From Bacteroidales bacterium (GTDB lineage: Bacteria; Bacteroidota; Bacteroidia; Bacteroidales; GWA2-32-17), in assembly GCA_026416095.1 (NCBI GenBank), contig JAOAFV010000027.1:21087-85086 (forward strand): a stretch of 64,000 bases of DNA, given 5' to 3'. Both the position numbers and the translations under genes were made by a program. The stretch's first letter is position 1. Each line of letters begins with the position of its first letter. Below the pieces are notes generated by a model. It was not told the DNA's origin. It did no database searches and saw only the letters and a list, made by a program, of their open reading frames with translations. Positions 9,703-19,567 of the stretch are shown here, piece by piece.

Positions 9703-10411
9703 AATTATTTTCTTTTATAAAAAATTCTATTTCTTTTTTAGATAATTTTTTAATGTTTGTAATTATATATTTTCTTTCAACTATCTTTTTATATTTATTA
9801 ATTTCAGTTATTATTGAATTCATTACTTCTTTCACATCTTCTTCAATTGGTAATAAAAAAAGCATAGTAGTATAACCTTCATTAAAATTTATTTCTTCAA
9901 CTACACCTTTATAATTTTCAAGTACAATTTTAGTTTCTATTTCAATAATTTTTTTCAAAGAATCATCTAATTCAACAACATGCAAAAACACAACAAAAAA
10001 ACGTAATTTATCGTCTACTCCACCCAAGCCTGTCGATATTATTACCTGATGTTGCTCCAATAATTCTGACTCTAGCAACACTCGATTTTCTATCAATGCT
10101 AATTTAGCCCAATTTTTTAATTCGTCATCACAAGTATTATAAAAATTTTCAATTATTCTATAAGCTTCTGGCTTTGGAATTGAAGCTAATTCTGCAAGAA
10201 TTCTCTTTATCTCGTCTATTGAATCATTATTTGATAAATTACTTGCCTTTGAAATTACTTGTTCGTAATTTATACCCTCTCTCTTAACTTTTTGAGATAA
10301 GTTAAAATATTCTAATTGTGTATTAAGTGGTATATTTTCCGATATAATATTTATTTTATCTACTTTAATATTCGCAATTTCTTGTAATATTTGTTGAACT
10401 TTATCTTTCAT
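9689..10411 (-). CDS. Conserved hypothetical protein, 240 residues
   Basis: I do not recognise a named family, though the central motif STGLGGVDDKLRFFVVF looks conserved and the whole resembles Bacteroidota hypothetical proteins. There is no signal peptide or membrane segment. The N-terminal 130 residues are predicted helical with charged repeats; the second half alternates beta and helix and ends in a lysine-rich helix. It is monocistronic, convergent with the pseudouridine synthase, and preceded by a good promoter match. No function is proposed. Confidence 0.6.
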   Translation of the reverse strand: MKDKVQQILQEIANIKVDKINIISENIPLNTQLEYFNLSQKVKREGINYEQVISKASNLSNNDSIDEIKRILAELASIPKPEAYRIIENFYNTCDDELKNWAKLALIENRVLLESELLEQHQVIISTGLGGVDDKLRFFVVFLHVVELDDSLKKIIEIETKIVLENYKGVVEEINFNEGYTTMLFLLPIEEDVKEVMNSIITEINKYKKIVERKYIITNIKKLSKKEIEFFIKENNFKDK

Positions 10412-10435
10412 CTATTACAAATAGGTTTATACATA

Positions 10436-10467
10436 CAAATATAACTCATTTTATAATTAGTTTACAA
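10436..10467 (-). promoter_or_regulatory. Promoter of the 240-residue hypothetical gene
   Basis: On the minus strand TTG (10467-10465) is followed after 21 bases by TATATTTG (10443-10436), matching the Bacteroidota -33/-7 pattern. The -7 box ends 24 bases before the start codon at 10411. Confidence 0.5.
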
Positions 10468-10769
10468 CTTTTCTTTGTAACTTTTTAACTCTCTTCACAT
10501 TAAAAACTAATTTGTAAAAAATTAGATGTGTTTTTAAAAATTGAGATCTGTAAAAAATTTTAAACACCCATTCATTTCATTTTACAAAAAAATAAAACCC
10601 AAACGAATAAGCTAATTACAACTGAGATTCTATTCCTAAAACCATTACGTTTAAATAACATAAACTCATTTATAATAATAATAATTTTACAAAATTAGTA
10701 CTATTATTCTTATATTGCAAATAATCTACTACTCAATGTTTATACTTTTTTTAACTCTTTTTAATATTT

Positions 10770-10795
10770 TTGGTATGTAAATTTAACTAACTTTG
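10770..10795 (+). promoter_or_regulatory. Promoter of the gldF operon
   Basis: TTG (10770-10772) and TAACTTTG (10788-10795) form a Bacteroidota-type promoter, although the 15-base spacer is shorter than usual. The -7 box ends only 11 bases before the gldF ATG, which implies a leader of a few bases. Confidence 0.5.
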
Positions 10796-10806
10796 CATGT
10801 TAAAAT

Positions 10807-11541
10807 ATGTACGCTTTATTCAAAAAAGAATTTTTATCTTTCTTTGCTGGGATTACAGGTTACGTAGTAATTATATTTTTTTTAGTACTTAATAGCGTTT
10901 TATTATGGATTATACCTGGTCCTTTTAATATTATTGAAGTTGGATATGCCACACTTGATAGTTTTTTTACTTTGGCTCCATGGATATTTTTATTTTTAGT
11001 ACCTGCCATAACAATGAAAATGTTTGCAGAAGAAAAAAAAACTGGTACTCTTGATACAATTTTAGCTAAACCTATTTCAGATTTACAAATAGTTCTTGCA
11101 AAATTTTTTACTGGCGTATTACTTGTAATTGTTTCTTTATTTCCAACTGTAATATATTTTATTACACTTTACCTAATAAGTAATCCTGTCGGGAACATTG
11201 ACACAGGAAGCATTTTCGGTTCTTATATTGGTTTATTTTTTCTTGCTAGTATTTATGTTTCAATAGGAATATTTGCTTCTTCGCTTACCGATAATCAGAT
11301 AATTGCCTTTTTAACAGGAGCAATTTTTTGTTTTATATTATTTTTTGCTTTTGACTCATTAACTACATTACCATTATTAAAACCTTTTTCTTATTTTCTA
11401 ATAAACTTAGGGATTAATGAGCATTATAAATCGATTAGCAAAGGAGTTTTAGACACCAGAGATATAGTTTATTTTCTAAGTATGATTTCTATATTTATCA
11501 TTCTCACAAAGATAAAATTAGCGAGCAGAAAATGGAAGTAA
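10807..11541 (+). CDS. gldF: Gliding-associated ABC transporter permease GldF
   Basis: GldF is the membrane permease of the GldA-GldF-GldG ABC transporter, linked to gliding motility in Flavobacterium; its transported substrate is not established. The 244-residue protein begins MYALFKKEFLSFF, has six strongly hydrophobic segments and the loop KMFAEEKKTGTLDTILAKPISD that is typical of ABC-2 permeases (EExxxGTLDxLL-type). It overlaps gldG by 10 bases. The ATPase gene gldA is not adjacent. Presence of gldF does not by itself prove gliding, because non-gliding Bacteroidota also keep it. Confidence 0.92.
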   Translation: MYALFKKEFLSFFAGITGYVVIIFFLVLNSVLLWIIPGPFNIIEVGYATLDSFFTLAPWIFLFLVPAITMKMFAEEKKTGTLDTILAKPISDLQIVLAKFFTGVLLVIVSLFPTVIYFITLYLISNPVGNIDTGSIFGSYIGLFFLASIYVSIGIFASSLTDNQIIAFLTGAIFCFILFFAFDSLTTLPLLKPFSYFLINLGINEHYKSISKGVLDTRDIVYFLSMISIFIILTKIKLASRKWK

Positions 11542-13304
11542 ACGAAAACATAAAAAGATCGTCATATAAAAAACAATCTTACATTGACCTAATTGTTTTA
11601 ATCATAATTATTTTTCTACTTAATTACATTTCATCTTTTTTCTACGTAAGAATAGATCTGACGTCGGAAAAAAGATATACCTTAACAAACAAGACAAAAG
11701 AAGTATTAAAAAATTTAAAAGAAGATTTATTTATTAAAATATTTTTAGACGGCGATTTACCATATAACCTTAAAATTTTACAAAAATCTATTAAAGAAAC
11801 GCTCGACGAATTCAGGTCGATTGCAGGCGATAAAATACAATATGAATTTATCGATATTGCTTCAAGGTATAAAACTAAAAAAGAAATTAATAACATTTAT
11901 AAACAATTATATGAAAAAGGAATAATACCCTATAATATAGAAGAAAAGTCACCTGAAGGCAAGATTACACACCGTGTAGTTTTTCCAGGAGCATTAATTA
12001 ATTCTGGCGATAAAGAAACAGCAGTAAATTTTATAAAAACAAGCATGACAAAAACACCCGAGGAGGTAATTAATTCATCAATAGAAGATATAGAATATAA
12101 CATTACTAATGCCATTAGAAAGCTGCAAAATGAATTTGGGCAATATATAGCTTTTATTGAAGGTCACGGCGAACTCCAAGAAGATTATGTAAAAGATTTA
12201 ACAAATGCTTTAACAGAATATTTCAATGTTGAAAGAGTTAGATTAAACAATAAAATTTACTCATTAACTACCAGAAAAATAGATTCTATAACAGGAAAAG
12301 TTACTGTTTATAACAAATACGACTTAATTATAATCGCCGACCCAGATTCAGTATTCGACGAAAAAGATAAATACATTATTGACCAATATTTAATGTATGG
12401 TGGAAAAATTTTATTTGTATTAGATGGTACTACAGCAGATATAGATAGCTTAGCTTATCAAAATAGCTTTATTTGTAACGTTAAAGATTTAAACCTCAGC
12501 GATCAACTATTTAAGTATGGCATAAGGGTAAACTATAATTTAATTCAAGATATTCAATGTGCATTAATACCTGTTAATATTGCACCAGCTGGCAGCACTC
12601 CCCAATTTTCGCCTTACCCATGGATTTATTTTCCACTATTAATTCCCAATTCTTCCCATCCTGTAGGAAAAAATGTTAACATAGTAAAATCTCAATTCCC
12701 ATCTACTGTCGATGCTGTTGGAGAAAATCCAGAAGTAAAAAAATTTGTTCTTTTAACTTCTTCGGAATATTCAAGAATTATAAACGCACCAGCAAAAATT
12801 AGTTTATCACAAATTAGATACCCACGAAAACCAGAATATTTCCCAAAATCATTTTTACCTGTATGTATTTTACTTGAAGGAACTTTTGAAAGTGTATATA
12901 AAAACCGATTAGCCCCTGAAATGTATGAATACAAGGAAATAGCTTTTAAAGAAAAAAGTGTACCTACAATGATTGCAGTAATTAGCGATGGAGATATTAT
13001 TAAAAATAATGTAAAAAGATTAGGATTTAATACAACACCATTACCTTTAGGTTACGACAGATATACTGGCGAAACATTTGGTAACAAAGATTTCGTACTA
13101 AACTTAATAAAATATATGCTAGACTCTAAAAATTTTACCGAACTAAATTCAAAATATTATCAATTACGTTTGTTAAATAAATCATATATCGAAAATAATA
13201 GCTTATTTATAAAAATAATTAATACATTGTTGCCAGTAATCATAGTGATTATAGCTGGAATAATAATAAATTTCGTAAGAAAAATAAATTGTGCTAAAAT
13301 ATGA
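11532..13304 (+). CDS. gldG: Gliding-associated ABC transporter substrate-binding protein GldG
   Basis: GldG is a membrane-anchored partner of GldF with a large periplasmic part. The 590-residue protein has one N-terminal membrane helix (residues about 17-35), the motif RIDLTSEKRYTLTNKTKEVL that starts the periplasmic domain, a central GldG/IFT52-like domain with YIAFIEGHGE and DLIIIADPD, and a C-terminal membrane helix near residue 570. Length is normal. Its start lies inside gldF (10-base overlap) and its end overlaps the DUF4340 gene by four bases, so the three genes are translationally coupled. Confidence 0.92.
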   Translation: MEVNENIKRSSYKKQSYIDLIVLIIIIFLLNYISSFFYVRIDLTSEKRYTLTNKTKEVLKNLKEDLFIKIFLDGDLPYNLKILQKSIKETLDEFRSIAGDKIQYEFIDIASRYKTKKEINNIYKQLYEKGIIPYNIEEKSPEGKITHRVVFPGALINSGDKETAVNFIKTSMTKTPEEVINSSIEDIEYNITNAIRKLQNEFGQYIAFIEGHGELQEDYVKDLTNALTEYFNVERVRLNNKIYSLTTRKIDSITGKVTVYNKYDLIIIADPDSVFDEKDKYIIDQYLMYGGKILFVLDGTTADIDSLAYQNSFICNVKDLNLSDQLFKYGIRVNYNLIQDIQCALIPVNIAPAGSTPQFSPYPWIYFPLLIPNSSHPVGKNVNIVKSQFPSTVDAVGENPEVKKFVLLTSSEYSRIINAPAKISLSQIRYPRKPEYFPKSFLPVCILLEGTFESVYKNRLAPEMYEYKEIAFKEKSVPTMIAVISDGDIIKNNVKRLGFNTTPLPLGYDRYTGETFGNKDFVLNLIKYMLDSKNFTELNSKYYQLRLLNKSYIENNSLFIKIINTLLPVIIVIIAGIIINFVRKINCAKI

Positions 13305-14293
13305 AACACAAAAAATACTTATACATAATAGCTTTAATTACTGGCATTATATCAGTATTATTATACCTCACAAATAAAAATTCAACTATTAAAAGAGACT
13401 TAAAGGACTTTGCATTTGAAGATACTGCAACAATTACTAAAATTTTTATGGTAAACAAAGCAAACAAAAAGGTATTACTTACTAGAACTCCAGAAGGATG
13501 GATCGTAAACAATAAATACAAAGCACGCTCTGACGCTATCAATTTACTACTTCAAACCATTTACTCTGTCGAAATTAAATCGCCAATACCAACATCATCG
13601 ATTCCGCAAGTAATAAAATTATTAGCAACACGCTCAACAAAAGTAGAAATTTACACAAAAAAGGGAAAAGTAAAATCGTATTACGTTGGAGACCCTACTC
13701 CAACAAATTTAGGTACTTACATGATAATGGAAAATTCATCCACACCATACATAACTCACATTCCTGGCTTTAATGGTTACTTATCGGTAAGATATTTCGT
13801 TGACGAACAAGAATGGAGAAGTACTAAAATATTTAATATACCACTTTCTCAATTATATTCAATACATATAACTAATTATTTCGAAAAAAAAGAATACGAT
13901 ATTCATTATAACTCTGCCAATAATATTAATTTAAAAATCAATAATAATGCAATTAAATACTTTGACACAATACTTATAAAACAAACTATAAAAAAAATTT
14001 TACTTGCAAGTGTTGATTCATGGATTAATGAAGTTAAACACAAGATAGACTCACTTAAAAACACCACACCATATTCAAAAATTAGTGTTAAATCTGTTAC
14101 AGGCAAAACTAATACACTTGTTTTATACAAAATGCCTAACATAAAAAAGCTATTGAACGAAAACGGAGTTCCCTTTGAGTTTGACCCCGACGTATTATAC
14201 GGTGTTATAAATGATTCCGATTTAGCTTTATGTCAGTATTTTATATTTGACGATATTTTTATTCCATTGGCAAACATGAAAATTTATAAATAA
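13301..14293 (+). CDS. DUF4340-type membrane-anchored protein of the gld locus
   Basis: The protein has 330 residues, one N-terminal membrane helix (residues 6-23) and a beta-rich extracytoplasmic region. The repeated pattern of ITKIFMVNKANKKVLLTR, then WIVNNKYKARSDAINLLL is characteristic of DUF4340, a domain often encoded after gldG-like genes. It begins at an ATGA overlap with gldG and ends 94 bases before dnaN. A role as an accessory subunit of the GldFG transporter is inferred from position alone. Confidence 0.75.
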   Translation: MKHKKYLYIIALITGIISVLLYLTNKNSTIKRDLKDFAFEDTATITKIFMVNKANKKVLLTRTPEGWIVNNKYKARSDAINLLLQTIYSVEIKSPIPTSSIPQVIKLLATRSTKVEIYTKKGKVKSYYVGDPTPTNLGTYMIMENSSTPYITHIPGFNGYLSVRYFVDEQEWRSTKIFNIPLSQLYSIHITNYFEKKEYDIHYNSANNINLKINNNAIKYFDTILIKQTIKKILLASVDSWINEVKHKIDSLKNTTPYSKISVKSVTGKTNTLVLYKMPNIKKLLNENGVPFEFDPDVLYGVINDSDLALCQYFIFDDIFIPLANMKIYK

Positions 14294-14363
14294 TTGTTAA
14301 TAAAATACAAAAAATTGTTGATAAGTATATTTATTATTTCTTCTTACTAATTGATTTAAAAAA

Positions 14364-14371
14364 TATTTTTG
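14364..14371 (+). promoter_or_regulatory. Possible -7 box of dnaN
   Basis: TATTTTTG fits TAnnTTTG and ends 16 bases before the dnaN start. The only TTG upstream is too close to be a normal -33 element, so this is tentative. Confidence 0.35.
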
Positions 14372-14387
14372 CAAAAAATACAAATTT

Positions 14388-15521
14388 ATGAACTTGATTA
14401 TAGCTGCAAGTGAATTATATTCGCATTTACAAAAAGTTGGAAAAGTAATTCCAAGTAAAAGTACTTTACCAATATTAACAAATGTTTTATTTGAAATAGA
14501 AAATAATAAATTAAAATTAACAGGTAGTGATTCTGTTAACATTATTTCAACAACAATTGAATTGCCAGCAAGTTATGAAAAATATTCACTTTGCCTTGAA
14601 GCAAAGCGGCTTTTAGAAATTTTAAAAGAGCTAAATGAGCTACCTATTGAAATTAACTTTAATAAAGAAAACTTAATGACAACAATAAAAACTCAATATG
14701 GCGAATACACTTTTATGGGAACAATATCAAACGATTACCCAAAAATTCCTTCTATTGATAATGAAGATGCCCAGTCGTTTAATATAAATTCAAACGTATT
14801 ATTAGAGGCACTAAACAAAACTTTATTTGCCGTTGGTAACGACCCCTTAAGACCTTATATTAATGGTATATATTTCGATTTATACCCCGACAAAGCATGT
14901 TTTGTATCGACCGATATTCAAAAGCTTGTTTTATATAAAAGATACGATATTGCCATAAATTTTACAAATTCATTTATACTCTCTCAAAAAACAGCCTCTA
15001 TACTAAAGTCACTCCTTAGTAAAGATGATTCTCAGATCTCAGTTACTTTTGATAAACAAAATGTAAAGTTTGAAATAAACAATAACCTTTATATTATAGG
15101 TAGGTTATGTGAAGGAGTTTATCCTGCTTACAATTCTGTAATTCCACCAAAGCGCCAATGTAAGTTAACTATCGATAGAAATGAATTATTAAATAGCATT
15201 AAAAGAGTAAGCTTATTTGGTAATCCTGCATCAAACCTTATAAAATTTGAAATTAACGAAAACAATATAAATATATCGGCCGAAGATTATGATTTATCAA
15301 CATCTGCCACAGAAACCATTCAATGCTCTTACAAAGGAACTTCAATGACTATTGGTTTTAAATCGATATTCCTACAAGAAATATTATCTAACATCGATTC
15401 TTCTTTTGTTCTATTTGAATTCAATGATGCTGTTAAGCCAGTTTTAATATTTCCTGCTGAAGAAGATAAATCAAAAGAGGATACTTGTATGCTTATTATG
15501 CCCTTGAAAATAAATGAATAA
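14388..15521 (+). CDS. dnaN: DNA polymerase III beta subunit (sliding clamp)
   Basis: DnaN is the dimeric ring that tethers DNA polymerase III to DNA. The 377-residue protein has three repeated clamp folds; recognisable pieces are the N-terminal LQKVGKVIPSKSTLPILTNV, the middle-domain PLRPYINGIYFD and the C-terminal end CMLIMPLKINE, where clamp proteins normally end in MPxRL-like residues. It is not next to dnaA here; the gldFG-dnaN neighbourhood is one I recall from other Bacteroidota. It may have its own promoter in the 94-base gap. Confidence 0.96.
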   Translation: MNLIIAASELYSHLQKVGKVIPSKSTLPILTNVLFEIENNKLKLTGSDSVNIISTTIELPASYEKYSLCLEAKRLLEILKELNELPIEINFNKENLMTTIKTQYGEYTFMGTISNDYPKIPSIDNEDAQSFNINSNVLLEALNKTLFAVGNDPLRPYINGIYFDLYPDKACFVSTDIQKLVLYKRYDIAINFTNSFILSQKTASILKSLLSKDDSQISVTFDKQNVKFEINNNLYIIGRLCEGVYPAYNSVIPPKRQCKLTIDRNELLNSIKRVSLFGNPASNLIKFEINENNINISAEDYDLSTSATETIQCSYKGTSMTIGFKSIFLQEILSNIDSSFVLFEFNDAVKPVLIFPAEEDKSKEDTCMLIMPLKINE

Positions 15522-15550
15522 CAAATTCTAACAACTATTAAACATACCAC

Positions 15551-15580
15551 TTTAAATTGCGTGAGAAGCAAATTTTTTAC
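15551..15580 (+). terminator. Possible terminator after dnaN
   Basis: An imperfect hairpin (AAATTGC paired with GCAAATTT around a GTGAGA loop) is followed by a short T run, about 30 bases after the dnaN stop. The stem is weak. Confidence 0.3.
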
Positions 15581-15677
15581 AATATTAAAAGTGAACGAAA
15601 AACCTCATAAAAGTTAGCTACATGAGTATATTAATTTTACTTTATTTACGATTATCCAAATAGAAAGTATGTTTTTA

Positions 15678-16346
15678 TTAAAGTATTTCATTGATTTTTC
15701 TATTCTGAAATAAAAACATTCTATGAGGAAACTTTTCAACAAGATTATAATTATGAGTTGCAACAATTACAGCACATTCTTGCTTTGCTAAATCGTTCAA
15801 TATCTCCATAATATTATTTGCAGATTGAGGATCAAGGTTACCTGTAGGTTCATCGGCAATAATTAACATTGGTTTATTCAATAAAGCTCGTGCTATAACT
15901 ATACGTTGCTGTTCACCACCCGATAATTCCGATGGAAATTTTTTAATCTTATCGAGCATTCCAACCTTTTCAAGTACTTCATTAATTCGAGCATCTATTT
16001 GATCGGTAGGATAATTTGTAGCCTTTAAAACAAACTTTAAATTATTATATACGTTTCGATCGGTTAAAAGCTGAAAATCTTGAAAAACAATACCTATATT
16101 CCTTCTCAATAATGGTATTTGAGACTTTTTTATTTTTAAAAGATCGTACCCACATACAAAAGCAATATTTCCTTCTATGTTAGCATCTGCATACAAACTT
16201 CTAAAAAAAGTTGTTTTTCCACTCCCTACTTCTCCAAGAAGATAAACCAGTTCTCCTTTCTTAATAGAAAAATTCACTCTTTCAATAATTAACTCTTTAT
16301 CTATGTACACATTAATACTGTCATATAATACTACGTAATCGTTCAA
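15678..16346 (-). CDS. ftsE: FtsE-type ABC transporter ATP-binding protein
   Basis: FtsE is the cytoplasmic ATPase that with FtsX activates septal peptidoglycan hydrolases. The 222-residue protein has Walker [10 protein letters not shown] near residue 38, a Q-loop [19 protein letters not shown], the signature [16 protein letters not shown] and Walker [15 protein letters not shown]. The phrases FVYLL-like start, [18 protein letters not shown] and KFPHRMFL are close to the Bacteroidota FtsE consensus as I recall it. No ftsX lies beside it, which is common in this phylum. LolD or another small export ATPase is the alternative. Confidence 0.8.
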   Translation of the reverse strand: MNDYVVLYDSINVYIDKELIIERVNFSIKKGELVYLLGEVGSGKTTFFRSLYADANIEGNIAFVCGYDLLKIKKSQIPLLRRNIGIVFQDFQLLTDRNVYNNLKFVLKATNYPTDQIDARINEVLEKVGMLDKIKKFPSELSGGEQQRIVIARALLNKPMLIIADEPTGNLDPQSANNIMEILNDLAKQECAVIVATHNYNLVEKFPHRMFLFQNRKINEIL

Positions 16347-16500
16347 ACTTCAAGTACTTTTTTCAAAGTTCGCAAATAAAGCATTAATACCATCACCATT
16401 TCATAACTAATAATCAACATTAAACTGTTAATTAAAAAGAGTTTTAAGTTACCAAAAAAATAAAGTTAAAATTTTAACTTTACATTCTAAATAAAAATAT

Positions 16501-19500
16501 ATGCGTTTTCTTTTTTTATGGTTTGCTATAATGATGGTTTTTCTTGCAAATGGTCAACGTTCATATATTTATAACGACTCAAGAAAATTTTTTAAAATTG
16601 GTCAAATGTTTTTTGACGAAGAAAAGTATGGAGTTGCTCAATTGTTTTTCGAAAAATACATAAATTTAAAAGAAAAATTTACCGAAGATTTAATAGTATC
16701 CGATGCTGCTTACTACAATGCAATATGTGCTCTTGAATTATTTAACCAAAATTCGGAAAAACTTATAAACGATTATCTTTATTATTATCGCGAAAACTCT
16801 AGATACCTTTATGCTAATTTTAAAATGGGCAAGTACTGGTTTTCAAAAAAATATTTTAAAGAAGCAATTAAATGGTTCGAAAAAGTTAATGCTTCCGACT
16901 TAGATAAAAAAGAAAAAAACGAATATTACTTCAAATTGGGCTATTGTTATTTTTTAAACGAAGATTACAACAAAGCGGAAAAATGTTTTTACGAAATTAA
17001 AGATATACCGAACGATTATCACGATCCGGCTCTTTATTACTATTCGTATATAGCATACATAAAAAAAAATTATGAAGTTGCTGCCGAAGGCTTTAAAAAG
17101 CTAGAAAATAATGAAATATTCAAAGAAATGATTCCCTATTACTTGGGGCAAATATACTATTTACAACAAAAATACGAAAAAGTTATTGAATACTTAGAAC
17201 CTAAGTTACCCACACTTGAAAGAAAAAGAGCAATAGAAATGAATAGGATTGTTGGCGAAAGCTATTATAAATTAAATAAATTTACTCTTGCTCAAATATA
17301 TCTGGAAAAATATCTAAGTGAGTGCCCATCGCCACAACGCGAAGACTATTATCAACTTGCCTACTGCTATTATCAGACTAGGAAAATAAATAAAGCTATT
17401 GAATATTTAGAAAAAATAACAATAAAAGAAGATTCTCTCACTCAACAGTCGTTATATCTTCTTAGTGAATGCTATATTCAGAATGCTCTTAAAAACAAAG
17501 CTAGATTAACCTTATCGAAAGTAGCCAAAATGAACTTTTACCCAGAATTGCAAGAAGAAGCTTTATTTAATTTTGCTAAAATAAGCTTTGAACTTTCTTA
17601 CACTCCTTTTAACGAAGCAATTGTATCTTTTAAAGAGTTTCTCAATAAATATCCGAATTCTTTATATTCCGAAGATGCAAAAACATATTTAGCAAAGGCA
17701 TATCTTTTTTCCAAGAATTATAAAGAAGCCCTAGAAATAATGGAAAATATTAAAGAAATCTCTCCCGAAATTGAAGAAGCATTTACAAGAGCATCATTTT
17801 ACTATGGTTTAGAATTATTTAAAAACTTAGATTTTGAAAATTCAATAAAATATTTAGATCAGTGCATTAATAATTCAAAATACAATCAGAAATACTTACC
17901 TTATGCTCTTTATTGGCGTGGCGAAGCTTATTACAGATTAAAAGACTACAAAAATTCACTTAATTCTTATGAGCGATTTATTAAAACACCCAATGCCTAT
18001 TCGACCGAATATTTTATTTTGGCTTATTATAGTATCGCTTACTGCTATTTTCATTTAAAAGATTATGCTAATGCTCAACTTTGGTATAGAAAATATGTAG
18101 AAAACGAAAAAAATAAAAACAAAATAGAAATTTTCGATGCTTATAATAGAGTAGGTGATTGCTTTTTTATGTTAAAAAGATACGAAGATGCAATCGAAAA
18201 TTACGAAAAAGTTGCAAATGCAAATGTGTCTTCAGCAGATTATTCGTTATATCAATTATCAAAATGTTACATAATACTTTCAGACAACCGTAATGCAATA
18301 ATAAATTTAAACAAGCTAATTGAAAATTACAAGAACTCATCTTATATTCACATGGCATACCTCGATCTAGCTTCTGCATACGAATTTATAGGCGAAAATT
18401 CAATGGCAATAAACACTTTGCAAAAATTTATTTCTTCGTATCCTAATAGTTCATTAATAACAAAAGCTTACCTAAAACTTGGCTTAATTTATTTTAATAG
18501 CGATAATAACGATAAAGCTATTGAAACCTTTAAAATAATTATTGAACAATATCCGAATTGCGAAGAATACAAAAGTGCTATAACTTCTCTCAAAAATGTT
18601 TATATTGAAAATAACGATATTAACAGTTACTATTCTTACATTAGCGAAAAAGCAAAAAATATTCCAGTAAGCGAAACCGAAAAGGACTCTGTATTATACC
18701 TTACCGCCGAAAAAAATTACATGAATGCTAATTGTACAAAAGCAATTCAAGCATTTAAAGAATACTTAACTAGCTTTCCAAAAGGATTTTTTACATTACA
18801 AGCAAATTATTACCTTGCCGAATGCTTGTATAACACTAAAAACTACGATGAAGCTTTAAAATATTTTAGCGAAGTTCTTAAATATCCATATTCAAAATTC
18901 ACCGAACCTGCTTTAGTAACAATTACTACCTATTATTATAAAAACAAAGAATATGCAAAATGTATTCCATATTATTCAATGCTACTTGAGCTAGCTCAAA
19001 ATCCCGAAAATTTACTTAAAGCAAAAATTGGTTTAATGCGTTGTAATTTTTACTTAAATAACATAGAAGAAGCGGCTAAATATGCTCGTTCTTTAATAAA
19101 CGAACAAAAGCTTCCGGAAGAAATATTTATTGAAGCTCATTATGTTATTGGCAAACAATTTTATATTAATGGTAAATACGAAAATGCGTTAGAAGCCTTT
19201 ACACTCATTGCAAAAGATTGTAAAACTCCTAAGCAAGCCGAAGCAAAATCGCTAATAGCCGAGATTCAATATAAATTGAATAGATACGATGAAGCAGAAG
19301 CAACCGTAATTGATTTTGTAAAAAAGAACACACCCCAACAATATTGGCTAGCAAAAGCATTTATTACCCTTGGCGATGTTTATATTGCTAAAAACAATCT
19401 ATTTCAAGCCCGTGCAACCCTTCAGAGTATAATTGATAATTACAAAAATAATGATGATGGAATTAAAGAAGAAGCAAGAAAAAAAATATTGGAAATAGAA

Positions 19501-19563
19501 AACATTGAGAATTCAAAATATCAAAATACCGAAATAAATAAAGAAAATATTGAAAACGAATAA
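16501..19563 (+). CDS. Large secreted TPR-repeat protein
   Basis: The 1020-residue protein starts with a signal peptide (MRFLFLWFAIMMVFLANG) and then consists almost wholly of tetratricopeptide repeats, for example KEAIKWFEKVNA, KNSLNSYERFIKTP and NDKAIETFKIIIEQYPN, so it is a long periplasmic or surface-facing helical solenoid. The repeats are divergent in sequence, unlike those at the right end of the window. There is no lipobox. The barrel protein gene starts five bases after its stop, suggesting the two proteins form a periplasm/outer-membrane pair. TPR scaffolds of this kind occur in secretion and envelope assembly, but no function is assigned. Confidence 0.8.
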   Translation: MRFLFLWFAIMMVFLANGQRSYIYNDSRKFFKIGQMFFDEEKYGVAQLFFEKYINLKEKFTEDLIVSDAAYYNAICALELFNQNSEKLINDYLYYYRENSRYLYANFKMGKYWFSKKYFKEAIKWFEKVNASDLDKKEKNEYYFKLGYCYFLNEDYNKAEKCFYEIKDIPNDYHDPALYYYSYIAYIKKNYEVAAEGFKKLENNEIFKEMIPYYLGQIYYLQQKYEKVIEYLEPKLPTLERKRAIEMNRIVGESYYKLNKFTLAQIYLEKYLSECPSPQREDYYQLAYCYYQTRKINKAIEYLEKITIKEDSLTQQSLYLLSECYIQNALKNKARLTLSKVAKMNFYPELQEEALFNFAKISFELSYTPFNEAIVSFKEFLNKYPNSLYSEDAKTYLAKAYLFSKNYKEALEIMENIKEISPEIEEAFTRASFYYGLELFKNLDFENSIKYLDQCINNSKYNQKYLPYALYWRGEAYYRLKDYKNSLNSYERFIKTPNAYSTEYFILAYYSIAYCYFHLKDYANAQLWYRKYVENEKNKNKIEIFDAYNRVGDCFFMLKRYEDAIENYEKVANANVSSADYSLYQLSKCYIILSDNRNAIINLNKLIENYKNSSYIHMAYLDLASAYEFIGENSMAINTLQKFISSYPNSSLITKAYLKLGLIYFNSDNNDKAIETFKIIIEQYPNCEEYKSAITSLKNVYIENNDINSYYSYISEKAKNIPVSETEKDSVLYLTAEKNYMNANCTKAIQAFKEYLTSFPKGFFTLQANYYLAECLYNTKNYDEALKYFSEVLKYPYSKFTEPALVTITTYYYKNKEYAKCIPYYSMLLELAQNPENLLKAKIGLMRCNFYLNNIEEAAKYARSLINEQKLPEEIFIEAHYVIGKQFYINGKYENALEAFTLIAKDCKTPKQAEAKSLIAEIQYKLNRYDEAEATVIDFVKKNTPQQYWLAKAFITLGDVYIAKNNLFQARATLQSIIDNYKNNDDGIKEEARKKILEIENIENSKYQNTEINKENIENE

Positions 19564-19567
19564 AACT

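Larger units (their letters stand above)
10412..10806. other. Divergent intergenic region upstream of gldF
   Basis: About 395 AT-rich bases between two divergently transcribed genes. It holds the two promoter matches annotated separately at its ends; I see no gene, RNA or strong hairpin in the middle. Confidence 0.5.
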